Positions 8,656 to 15,888 of a stretch of 64,000 nt of DNA are shown here, piece after piece. The position numbers and the translations under genes are program-made. This stretch comes from Desulfovibrio intestinalis. GTDB lineage: Bacteria; Desulfobacterota; Desulfovibrionia; Desulfovibrionales; Desulfovibrionaceae. The notes beneath the pieces are model-generated. The model saw only the letters and a program-made list of their open reading frames with translations. It was not told the DNA's origin and did no database searches. The stretch lies in NCBI RefSeq assembly GCF_014202345.1, contig NZ_JACHGO010000001.1, positions 558,001 to 622,000 on the forward strand, given 5' to 3'. Positions within the stretch are counted from its first letter, which is position 1. Every line of letters begins with the position of its first letter.

Positions 8656-9411
8656 CTAATCGCTGATATTGCGCGCCTCGGGTGAAAAATACACGTAGGG
8701 GTTGCCGTCAGGGTCGAGCTTGGGCTTGTCGGCTTCCGATACCTTGGAACGCTCAAATTGCAGAGCGGCATCGCCGATCACGCGAATGGCCTCGGTACGC
8801 TCCTTGACGCCATCGCTGCTCAGCAGGAGTTTGCCGGTTTTGTCCTTGCCCTTGTAAGAAGTGAACCAGGTCTGGAGGATTTCGGTCACGCCGGGAAACT
8901 GCTCGTTCAGCTGCTTCACGCTGCGTACTTTTTCAAAGGGTGAACCGATGGCGGCCATGATGACCTTGCTGTCTTCCTCACCACCGTCTTTCAAGGTCAG
9001 CACACCCAGAGGGCGGGCCTTGATAACACTGCCTCTGGGGACGGCGTCACCCAAAACAATAACATCAAGCGGGTCGCCGTCGCCGCCAAGTTCCTTGGCA
9101 AGCACTGTGCGGGGCACGAAGCCGTAATTGCCGGGGTAGGGCAGGTACTGTACATAACGGGGCTGGCCGTTTTTCTGTTCAAGGACCATAAGGCCTGTCT
9201 TGTGATCGACCTCATATTTGGCCGTTGTTCCGGCAGGAATTTCAACCACCACGTTGACGGTACCGTCCTGATTGTGGGTGGTGTAGTCAGCAAGAAAGTT
9301 TTTTTCACCTTTCAGTACAGATTGCTGGGCACGAACCCCAACAGATTCGCCAAAGGCTGCCAGAGGCATGGCAAGAAGGCACAAAGCAAACAAAATGATA
9401 TACTTTTTCAT
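8656..9411 (-). CDS. ppa: Exported inorganic pyrophosphatase, family I
   Basis: 251 residues: a cleavable signal peptide (MKKYIILFALCLLAMPLAAFG) and then a family I pyrophosphatase. Catalytic blocks align with E. coli Ppa: EIPA (E57), KYE (K65, E67), YPGNYGFVP (92-100), the signature DGDPLDV (111-117), a D142...D147-x-K149 block and SYK. Most metal-binding Asp residues are therefore present and activity is likely. The position of E. coli Arg43 appears to be changed. Family I enzymes are normally cytosolic housekeeping proteins; an exported copy would hydrolyse periplasmic PPi. It is the last gene of a leftward run with three CYTH-like proteins and an anion transporter. Confidence 0.9.
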   Translation of the reverse strand: MKKYIILFALCLLAMPLAAFGESVGVRAQQSVLKGEKNFLADYTTHNQDGTVNVVVEIPAGTTAKYEVDHKTGLMVLEQKNGQPRYVQYLPYPGNYGFVPRTVLAKELGGDGDPLDVIVLGDAVPRGSVIKARPLGVLTLKDGGEEDSKVIMAAIGSPFEKVRSVKQLNEQFPGVTEILQTWFTSYKGKDKTGKLLLSSDGVKERTEAIRVIGDAALQFERSKVSEADKPKLDPDGNPYVYFSPEARNISD

Positions 9412-9456
9412 GGTATTACGCTCCTGAATGGTATTGCCGATTAGCCATGCCTGGCC

Positions 9457-10317
9457 TTAGGAGGGATCGTCATTGTAGGCGGCTTTTTCAGGAGCCGGAA
9501 CACCCTTGCCGGATTTGTCCGCAGATTTGCTTTCAGGCTTGGCTGCTTCCTTGGCTTGTCCGCCAGCAGCGTCGCCGGAGGGCAGAGCATCCAGGGAAAT
9601 GTGCTGGTACTGGGGTATGGCGAAGTGAGGCGGTTTGACGCCGGGGACAAGAAGGATGTGCGCATTTTTCTTGGTATCGGGGTCTTCATAGCGCATTTCA
9701 GGGCTCTTGCGCAGGGGCTCGCTGATGTAATCGGGGGCATAGCCAAGCAGGTAGGCCGCGCCCTTGCACCACGGCTGATCGCCCGGATCAATGGTTTCCT
9801 GCATCAGTACAAAAGCATTGAGCAGTTGTTCCGGGGTGCGGTCGATATTGCGCTTGGAGTAACGGCCAGACTTGTTGTTTACCAGCCAGCAGCTGTTCTT
9901 GCGGTCGTTGATGATTTCGCCGCTTATACGGCCAGGACCGCCAGCTGTGCCAGAAACATGCCCATAGTTTTCAGTGGTGCCGGGCTTGCGTTGGGATTTG
10001 TCTTCCGGACGGAAAAATCCCTTGGGATAAGTGCGGCCATAAGGATGGGGCGCTTCTTCAATAAGGGCCACGCCTCCTTCAGGGGTGATTACAAAGTTGT
10101 ACACAGGCCTTTTGACGTCAAGCACGGCGTGGGCACCCCTCGTGGCTACCTGAAGATAGGGATTAAGCAGGACATTGTGTTCTTTATTCGCTTCATAGTG
10201 TTTGATGTAGGAAGGTCTGTTGGCGATGCCGTAAAGAACGTCAAGGTTTTCAGCAGCCAGGGCCGCGCCTTCCAAGGCGAAGAGCGTGCCAAAAATAACA
10301 GCAAGATATTTTTTCAT
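9457..10317 (-). CDS. Exported protein of unknown function, 286 residues
   Basis: A signal peptide (about 1-21, ending near GAALAA) is followed by a soluble domain. I do not recognise the family. Visible blocks include GRISGEIINDRKNSCWLVNN followed by KSGRYS, then a helix with RTPEQLLNAFVLMQE. Basic and aromatic residues in the NNKSGRYS area could bind an anionic ligand, but this is speculation. The last 45 residues are low complexity (Lys, Ala, Glu, Pro). Two cysteines (in SCW and WCK) could form a periplasmic disulfide. It lies 22 bases after the exported CYTH-like gene and 45 bases before the exported pyrophosphatase gene; GGAG is 8 bases before the start. Confidence 0.78.
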   Translation of the reverse strand: MKKYLAVIFGTLFALEGAALAAENLDVLYGIANRPSYIKHYEANKEHNVLLNPYLQVATRGAHAVLDVKRPVYNFVITPEGGVALIEEAPHPYGRTYPKGFFRPEDKSQRKPGTTENYGHVSGTAGGPGRISGEIINDRKNSCWLVNNKSGRYSKRNIDRTPEQLLNAFVLMQETIDPGDQPWCKGAAYLLGYAPDYISEPLRKSPEMRYEDPDTKKNAHILLVPGVKPPHFAIPQYQHISLDALPSGDAAGGQAKEAAKPESKSADKSGKGVPAPEKAAYNDDPS

Positions 10318-10339
10318 GATATTGCTCCGGGGTTGGCCC

Positions 10340-11269
10340 TTACAGCGGCTTGTTAAGCAGTACGCGTACTTTGGAACCTATCCATGTGTGCACGTCCTTC
10401 ATCGCAAGTTTTTCTCCCAGCTGTGCATAGAGGGCCTGCATCAGCTTTTCACCAGCTTTGTGGGCTTCTATCTGCTTGGTGAAGTCGCCGTCGTAACCGA
10501 ATGAAAAATCATAAACAAAGGGGGCTCCGCCCTCGGTACGCGACCATGCCTCCATCGAAACGGAAAGGGGCTTGTCAAGACCGGGCAATTCCATATGGCC
10601 GGGGCGGCAGCGCATGCCATAGGCCACATGGGCCGTCAACTTGGTGTCTGCGGGCAGGCCGAGTTTGAGCAGTTCGGGCACATAAGCGCCAAAGTCCGCC
10701 AGGTTCATCTGGCCGAGTTCACCGCGCGTCAGCGTAAAGTTCACGGCCTTGTCCACATAGCTTACAAGCTGGCCGCCTTTGCCGATGCCAATGTTGTCTT
10801 CAGCATTGCTGCTGCTTTTTACGCCTTTGGCTTCCAGCTTGGTTGCAAGAACCTTGCTGAAGGAACCGTTTATGCCCTTTACCGAAACACGCAGCGGACT
10901 TGCGGGGTAGCCGCGCTGATAGTTGGTGGTGACGCGGATGAGGAATCCTTTTTGCCACAAAGCAAAATCAGGGGTGTCAAAATAGGTTTTGATGGTAGGG
11001 GCCAGAGCGAAAGGATCTTTTTTCTTTTCCGTCATGCTGATATTCAGTTTGGCGGCTACATCCTTTGCCTGATCCCATATTTCTTTGAACGCCTTGGTTA
11101 CATCGGCATTCACTTTTTCCGGGGCCACAAGGAATTTGTATTCCCGCCCGGTAATTTCTTTCACCTGTCCTTTCCATTGTGACAGGTTCTGCTGGTATAC
11201 TTCGGCGGCTTTGGCCGGAATTACCGCCAGCAGGCCGAACAGCAACAATAGACCAAGTACTTTGCGCAT
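10340..11269 (-). CDS. Exported CYTH-like protein (possible periplasmic triphosphate-binding or hydrolysing protein)
   Basis: 309 residues with a signal peptide ending at AKAA. It is a clear paralogue of the protein at 14344. Both have an ExK-type strand near residue 43 (REYKF), YFDT at residue 96 followed by D/N-x-ALW/R, an arginine strand RVTTNY at 112-117 and a lysine strand (LRVSVKG). A late acidic strand pair follows (SMEAWSR...YDFSF). The order ExK, YxDTxxxxL, RxTx, xVK, acidic strand is that of the CYTH triphosphate-tunnel fold, though only part of the canonical ExExK is present. The fold assignment is my inference. GGAGG precedes the ATG at 11269. No catalytic claim can be made. Confidence 0.72.
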   Translation of the reverse strand: MRKVLGLLLLFGLLAVIPAKAAEVYQQNLSQWKGQVKEITGREYKFLVAPEKVNADVTKAFKEIWDQAKDVAAKLNISMTEKKKDPFALAPTIKTYFDTPDFALWQKGFLIRVTTNYQRGYPASPLRVSVKGINGSFSKVLATKLEAKGVKSSSNAEDNIGIGKGGQLVSYVDKAVNFTLTRGELGQMNLADFGAYVPELLKLGLPADTKLTAHVAYGMRCRPGHMELPGLDKPLSVSMEAWSRTEGGAPFVYDFSFGYDGDFTKQIEAHKAGEKLMQALYAQLGEKLAMKDVHTWIGSKVRVLLNKPL

Positions 11270-11310
11270 AAACCCTCCGTTTGAGCTTGCCGCGCCAATG
11301 GCGCGCATTG

Positions 11311-12876
11311 CTACCAAAGCCTGCTGTCAAAGCCCATAAGCGGCATGACGTACTGCGTCCACAAAATGAGCATTCCTACGCACGCAGCCAGCTGGAATAT
11401 GCCGAACTTGAATGATTCCCAACTGGTGTACTGATTTGTGAGGTAGCTGATATTGGCAGGCTTGGAGTTGAAATAAAGCACGTAAACCTGGTTGATAAGA
11501 AAGGCCATTGGCAAACAAAAGCCAATGACATCCCATCCGAATTTTTTGGCGACGCTTATGATGATGGGGAAAAGCACGATGGTTCGGGCTGTCTTGCTTT
11601 CGCTTACAAGGGTAGTGAGGGCAAAAAGCGAAGCCAGCAGAGTGAATACCGCCACCTTGGGCAAAGAGGCAGCGCCCCACGCGTCCAGGGAATAATGCAT
11701 CCACAGGCCTACGATGTCTGTTTTGTCCATAAGCCCGCCAAGAACGTAGGCTCCCCAACTGAACATGAGCATATGCCAGGGGATGTCGGCGTCGTTCCAC
11801 TTGATGACGCCAATACGCGGCAACTTGCACACCGCAGGCATAAGCACAGCTATGGCGCCCATAAGGGCTATGACCTCGGCCCGTATGCCGTGGTAGCGGT
11901 CAGTGCCCCAAAGCAGAAGAACAGTAAGAAAAACAATGCCAGCGCGAATTTCAGCAGATGAGATGGGGCCGAGCTTGAAAAGCTCCTGCCGCAGTCTGTC
12001 GTGTCCCCCGGCTAGTTTGGGAGTGGAGTCTTCCTTGCGGATGGGGAATATCAGGCGTGTGCCCGTATACCAGGCAAAGGCGCACTGGATGATGGACAAA
12101 GGCAAAAGAGCCATGATCCAGTCGCTGTAGTAAACCTTGTAACCCGCGTTCTCGAGCAGTTGCGCGGCAAGAAGGTTGGCTGCCGATCCGGTGATGAAGG
12201 CAGAAGCTGAAACGTTGTTGGCCAGCAGGTTTTGCAGCACCATGTTGCGCCCCACATTATTGCGGTTTTCGCCGCCTGTGGAGCCGTACATGGCGGATAT
12301 AACCATGAATAGTGGAAGAAGCAGGGCTGTTTTTGCTGAAGTGGCGCTGATGAATGCGCCTAAAAGCAGATTAAGGGCGATAAAGCAGGCCAGAATGAGT
12401 GTAACATTATTGCCCATTGATAAAACCACATAAAGGCATATGCGCTTGGCAAGCCCGGTAACTACAAGGGCACTGGCCATGATGAAACTGGCGATATTAA
12501 GAATCATGACCGGCTCGCCCAGCATGGCAAAGGCCGGGCGCATCTTCATAACGCCGGTGAGAATGGTTGCAACAATAATGAGAAATGAGGTCAGGTAATT
12601 GGGAATGGCTTCAGAAAGCCAGAGAATAAGCGATGAAACAAAGATACCTAGTGCCGCATAGCAGTGCTCGGGCGCAACCTTTGTTTGTTCTTCAAAAACC
12701 CCGATGGGGCCGCACCATTGCAGGTAAAAATAGAGAAAAGAGATAACGCCGAGCGGAAGACCCGCAAATTTTATGCGGTCCATCCAGACGCCACCCTTGA
12801 GATCAGGAAGCTTATCAAGCGAGTAATTCCTGATATCCAAAGGGTCAAAGGCCTTGGTGCTTGCTACTTGCGACAC
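11311..12876 (-). CDS. DASS/SLC13-family anion transporter
   Basis: 521 residues and about 11-12 membrane segments, the size of divalent-anion:sodium symporters and exchangers. The IPNYLTSFLI and WHMLMFSWGAYVLGG blocks fit the family. The two pore loops that usually read SNT are altered: S177-ATSAK-T183 in the first repeat and S425-ESK-T429 in the second, so each carries a lysine beside the substrate site. I start at the GTG at 12876, 4 bases after AAGGAGG; an upstream in-frame GTG (12912) has no good site. It lies between genes for CYTH-like proteins, suggesting a phosphate-type or polyphosphorylated anion instead of a dicarboxylate. This is inference. Confidence 0.85.
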   Translation of the reverse strand: MSQVASTKAFDPLDIRNYSLDKLPDLKGGVWMDRIKFAGLPLGVISFLYFYLQWCGPIGVFEEQTKVAPEHCYAALGIFVSSLILWLSEAIPNYLTSFLIIVATILTGVMKMRPAFAMLGEPVMILNIASFIMASALVVTGLAKRICLYVVLSMGNNVTLILACFIALNLLLGAFISATSAKTALLLPLFMVISAMYGSTGGENRNNVGRNMVLQNLLANNVSASAFITGSAANLLAAQLLENAGYKVYYSDWIMALLPLSIIQCAFAWYTGTRLIFPIRKEDSTPKLAGGHDRLRQELFKLGPISSAEIRAGIVFLTVLLLWGTDRYHGIRAEVIALMGAIAVLMPAVCKLPRIGVIKWNDADIPWHMLMFSWGAYVLGGLMDKTDIVGLWMHYSLDAWGAASLPKVAVFTLLASLFALTTLVSESKTARTIVLFPIIISVAKKFGWDVIGFCLPMAFLINQVYVLYFNSKPANISYLTNQYTSWESFKFGIFQLAACVGMLILWTQYVMPLMGFDSRLW

Positions 12877-12896
12877 GTTGCCTCCTTGATCTGGCT

Positions 12897-12933
12897 CCTT
12901 CCCAAAGGCCACGGGAGATGACCTTTGGGAAGG
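12897..12933 (-). promoter_or_regulatory. Stem-loop before the anion-transporter gene
   Basis: A perfect 12-bp inverted repeat (12897-12908 / 12922-12933) with a 13-base loop lies just upstream of the transporter ribosome-binding site, inside the operon. There is no T run, so it is probably an RNA-processing or stability element between the CYTH-like gene and the transporter. Confidence 0.45.
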
Positions 12934-12980
12934 CGCTGAAACGTCGTCAGAAGTGAGGGGCTGACGACTGCTTCAGCAAA

Positions 12981-13619
12981 TTATTCCATGCCGACAACGC
13001 GGCGTGCGGCCTTGAGGTAGTTGGTGTTGGGCATTGCAGCAATGCCAAGGGCTTCTACCGCTTTCTTCATGCCTGCGTAGTCTTCACTTTCGCAGCAGGC
13101 CGACTCAAGCAGGGCACCGTTGAACCACACCTGGGCGTATTCACAAATGATGCCTTCCACCGTGAAGCCATAGCGCATTTTTTCAACGCTGACGGCTGCC
13201 ATATCCGGGTGTTTGCGCACCATTTCAATGAACTCGTCAATGCCGTACTGATCCTTATCAAGGAGCATTTCCACCTTGAGGTGGGAAAGGATCACGGCCA
13301 GATCGGTCTTGGATACGGGAAACTGAAATTTGCCGCGAGGTTGAAAAATTTCATACCCTTCGGGGGTTTCGCCCACCTTGGTTTTGATATCCAGCAAGCC
13401 GTCGCGCACTTTGACGTTGGCTTCTGTAGTGTGCACCGACAGAAAGTATGTTTCAGCGGGCATTCTGCGGGCCTTGAATAGCACAGCACCGCAGCCCCAC
13501 ATGCTTTCTTTGACTTTTTCGATGATATCGTGACCGAAAACACGAAATTCTGCGCGGGGAACGATTTTTTCGGCTTCAGCCGCAGAAGTGGAAACGTTTT
13601 TAGCAAAGACGTCAGCCAT
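12981..13619 (-). CDS. Cytosolic CYTH-like protein, 212 residues
   Basis: No signal peptide or membrane segment. After a short N-terminal tail, RAEFRVF (22-28) occupies the place of the first CYTH strand. YFLS then leads to VKVRDGLLDIK (69-79), a strong match to the R-x-R / K strand pair of CYTH enzymes, and a GYEIFQPRGKFQFP strand follows. The C-terminal part (VEKMRYGF, EYAQVWFNG, ESED, NTNYLKA) resembles the helix-strand end of the fold. The canonical ExExK is reduced to E-F-R, so it may bind but not hydrolyse a polyphosphate. AAGGAG is 7 bases before the ATG. It sits 16 bases after the canonical CYTH gene. Confidence 0.75.
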   Translation of the reverse strand: MADVFAKNVSTSAAEAEKIVPRAEFRVFGHDIIEKVKESMWGCGAVLFKARRMPAETYFLSVHTTEANVKVRDGLLDIKTKVGETPEGYEIFQPRGKFQFPVSKTDLAVILSHLKVEMLLDKDQYGIDEFIEMVRKHPDMAAVSVEKMRYGFTVEGIICEYAQVWFNGALLESACCESEDYAGMKKAVEALGIAAMPNTNYLKAARRVVGME

Positions 13620-13635
13620 GAGAACTCTCCTTGAT

Positions 13636-14100
13636 CTACCAGCGGGTAAAGGGATGTTTGATGAGGTTGGAGTTGAAGTAGCGCGGGTCGCCGGTCACTT
13701 CATCACCAATCCAGTCTGGCTTGTCGAACTTCTGGTCTTCGCTGGTAAGTTCGATTTCAGCCACAATAAGCCCCTGGTTGTCGCCGAAGAATTCGTCGAT
13801 TTCCCACGTAAATTCGCCTTGCTTGATCTTGTAGCGCTTCTTTTCGATCAAGGGCTTTTCGGCAAGGTCGTCCAAAAGAGCGTTGCAGTCGGCGAAGGGA
13901 ATCTCATACTCGTACTCTGCCCGAGTGGCGCCCACCGTGATGCCCTTGATGGTCAGGAACGCCTTGTCGCCCACCGTGCGCACACGAACGGTGCGTTCCT
14001 TGGCGCTGTTGAGGTAGCCTTGACGATACATGGTGCCCTCTGCCAGAGCGCGCCATGCTTCTCCCTTTATAAGGAATTTGCGTTCAATTTCTTTAGCCAC
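13636..14100 (-). CDS. CYTH-domain protein, probable inorganic triphosphatase
   Basis: 154 residues, a stand-alone CYTH domain. Nearly every tunnel residue is visible: E4-I-E6-R-K8 (ExExK), R39-V-R41, K52, the acidic strand E62/E64/E66, KKR at 87-89, D102 and the terminal E115-x-E117. Family members hydrolyse inorganic triphosphate or thiamine triphosphate with a divalent metal. I choose the GTG at 14100, six bases after AAGGAG, which places EIERK at the N-terminus as in short bacterial CYTH proteins; an ATG at 14121 overlaps the Shine-Dalgarno region. First gene of the leftward operon that ends with the exported pyrophosphatase. Confidence 0.9.
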   Translation of the reverse strand: MAKEIERKFLIKGEAWRALAEGTMYRQGYLNSAKERTVRVRTVGDKAFLTIKGITVGATRAEYEYEIPFADCNALLDDLAEKPLIEKKRYKIKQGEFTWEIDEFFGDNQGLIVAEIELTSEDQKFDKPDWIGDEVTGDPRYFNSNLIKHPFTRW

Positions 14101-14160
14101 TGTATTCTCCTTGGATTTCATAAAAACGTCTCATTGACGTCTGTGCTAACGTATCTCTGG

Positions 14161-14319
14161 CAGGCACAAGATAAAAATCAGAAGTGCCTGCGTTATTCAT
14201 AAGCTATATTTATGATTCACCGTCGATGTATATAACTTTCATAAGGCGAACTTATATTTTGTATATTTTATTTTTATTGTACAAAACGAAGCGTTATTTG
14301 TCATAATTTGCCAAATAAC
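14161..14319. promoter_or_regulatory. Divergent control region with two inverted repeats
   Basis: Between the CYTH gene (start 14100) and the rightward exported CYTH-like gene (start 14344) lie CAGGCAC / GTGCCTG (14161-14167 / 14184-14190) and GTTATTTG / CAAATAAC (14293-14300 / 14312-14319). The second is 25 bases before the ATG, where it could block or position RNA polymerase. Shared control of both arms of the cluster is plausible but unproven. Confidence 0.4.
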
Positions 14320-14343
14320 CTTATTTGCTTGCAAGGAGTCTAT

Positions 14344-15279
14344 ATGTTCAGACTGATTCCACTGTTAGTTGTGAGTGTGTTGTTATCTGCTGCGGTTGCG
14401 CTGGCTGCCGGTCCATCTCAGTATGAGAGTAATGTTGCGGCCTGGAAACCTCACGGCTCTGTGAATGGCCTTGAGTATAAAATGGCCCTTAACCCGGTAC
14501 TTTTTGCTACAGACAAGCCAAAAGCCTCTTTCAACAAGCTTTGGGACGCCCTGTCTGCTTCAGCCTCAAAAAACGGCTTTCTGCTGACCAAGTCCGAGAA
14601 GGGCAAGGTGCGGCTGCGCATGCGAAGCTATTATGATACGGATAATCTGGCCTTGCGGGATGCGGGCTTTGTCGTGCGCATTACCACCAATTACAAAAAG
14701 GATGGCAGCGTAAAAGAAGGCAGAAGGCTCACAGTGAAAACATCCGGTAAGGATCCTGCCTTTATCCTCGGAACGTCGCTGGTTCCTGTGGGTATCAAGG
14801 GGGAGATAGCCGCTGAAGACCATCCTTACCTCGACGCGCAGGGTAACATGGGCACCAGGTTGGAAAAAAGCGTTAACATACGCGGTGATGAAAATACGTT
14901 TGGTGAACTTGACCGGCCGCGCTTGCAGCAGTTTTCACGCTTTGTACCTGCACTCACCAAGAGCGGTCTTGCAGCTGATACCATCCTTAAAGCAGTGAAT
15001 GTCTGCACCTATTCGGCCAAAATGGGTTCGGTGGATTTGGCTGGGGTTGAGGCGGAAATTGCGTTTGAAGCCTGGACGGCTTCGTGGGGCGGTGAACCCA
15101 TAGCGCTGGAGATCTCTTTCAGTGTTGATGATCAGGACTATTACTCCATCCCCAAGGTCGTAGCCGCTGGCAATGAGTTTTACCGTAAGGTGCTGATGCA
15201 GGGCCTTGGTCACATGAAACTGCCTGATGGCGGAAAGTTCAGCGGTTCCAAGTTGAAGATGCTGCGGGATATGCAATAG
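14344..15279 (+). CDS. Exported CYTH-like protein, paralogue of the one at 10340
   Basis: 311 residues. A signal peptide ends at ALAAG. The body is colinear with the 10340 gene product: LEYKM at 43, YYDTD at 96, RITTNY at 112, RRLTVK near 128, and a late AFEAWTASWGG...ALEISFS block. It therefore shares the presumed CYTH-like fold. The KVRLRMRSYYDT strand is more basic than in its paralogue, giving a stronger phosphate-binding look. Start: the ATG at 14344, five bases after AAGGAG; an earlier in-frame TTG is rejected. It is transcribed away from the main operon and followed by a terminator, then by the family II pyrophosphatase gene. Confidence 0.75.
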   Translation: MFRLIPLLVVSVLLSAAVALAAGPSQYESNVAAWKPHGSVNGLEYKMALNPVLFATDKPKASFNKLWDALSASASKNGFLLTKSEKGKVRLRMRSYYDTDNLALRDAGFVVRITTNYKKDGSVKEGRRLTVKTSGKDPAFILGTSLVPVGIKGEIAAEDHPYLDAQGNMGTRLEKSVNIRGDENTFGELDRPRLQQFSRFVPALTKSGLAADTILKAVNVCTYSAKMGSVDLAGVEAEIAFEAWTASWGGEPIALEISFSVDDQDYYSIPKVVAAGNEFYRKVLMQGLGHMKLPDGGKFSGSKLKMLRDMQ

Positions 15280-15888
15280 AACTTTTTGTTTTTAAATAGT
15301 TCTGTTGTCGTGGCGGATAGGAAGGACCATCCGGTTCAGCGTAGCAGGATTTTGCCCGCAAGGTAATTTTCAGCGCACAACTACAAAGCATATATGATAC
15401 CGTTGGTTTTTTATAGTCTGTATAAAAGCTCCTTGTTCGGACGGGTTCCGCACAGGGGGCTTTTTTATGAGGTGCTATTTGCTTTGTGAAAGGACATATG
15501 CCGTTGAGCGAAGTTCATTACTTGAGCGGCTGCCTCCATATTTAAGACGGATCTGTGCTGACAAATTTGCCAAGTATGCCATGCGACACTCGCAGTTCAT
15601 ATTGGATAATTGTGAATAGTAAAAGTACTGTAACGAGCAATATTTTTAAGTAATAGAAATTCATAATATATAATTAATGACAATAATTAATCATGTTTTG
15701 TAATTATAATTATATATAAGCTATAACTATTATAGCGATAAATATTTATTATTTATGATTTATTACTGAATATGCTAATAGAAAACATGCTAGTTATGCA
15801 AGTGCTTGAAAAGATAATCTGATTTTTCTGCATGTTTTACTTGGTGCATAAGGTTGTTTCAACGGTGTAATCAATCAAGGGGAATGAT
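15280..15888. other. AT-rich gap with one terminator
   Basis: 609 bases. The left third holds an intrinsic terminator at 15424-15466. The rest (about 15600-15850) is strongly AT-rich and probably carries the promoter of the exported family II pyrophosphatase. No gene is visible. Confidence 0.5.
15424..15466 (+). terminator. Intrinsic terminator after the 14344 gene
   Basis: An imperfect hairpin pairs AAAAGCTCCTTG with CAGGGGGCTTTT (G-U pairs allowed), with an inner CGGA/TCCG stem, ending in six T residues. It is about 145 bases beyond the stop. Confidence 0.75.
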
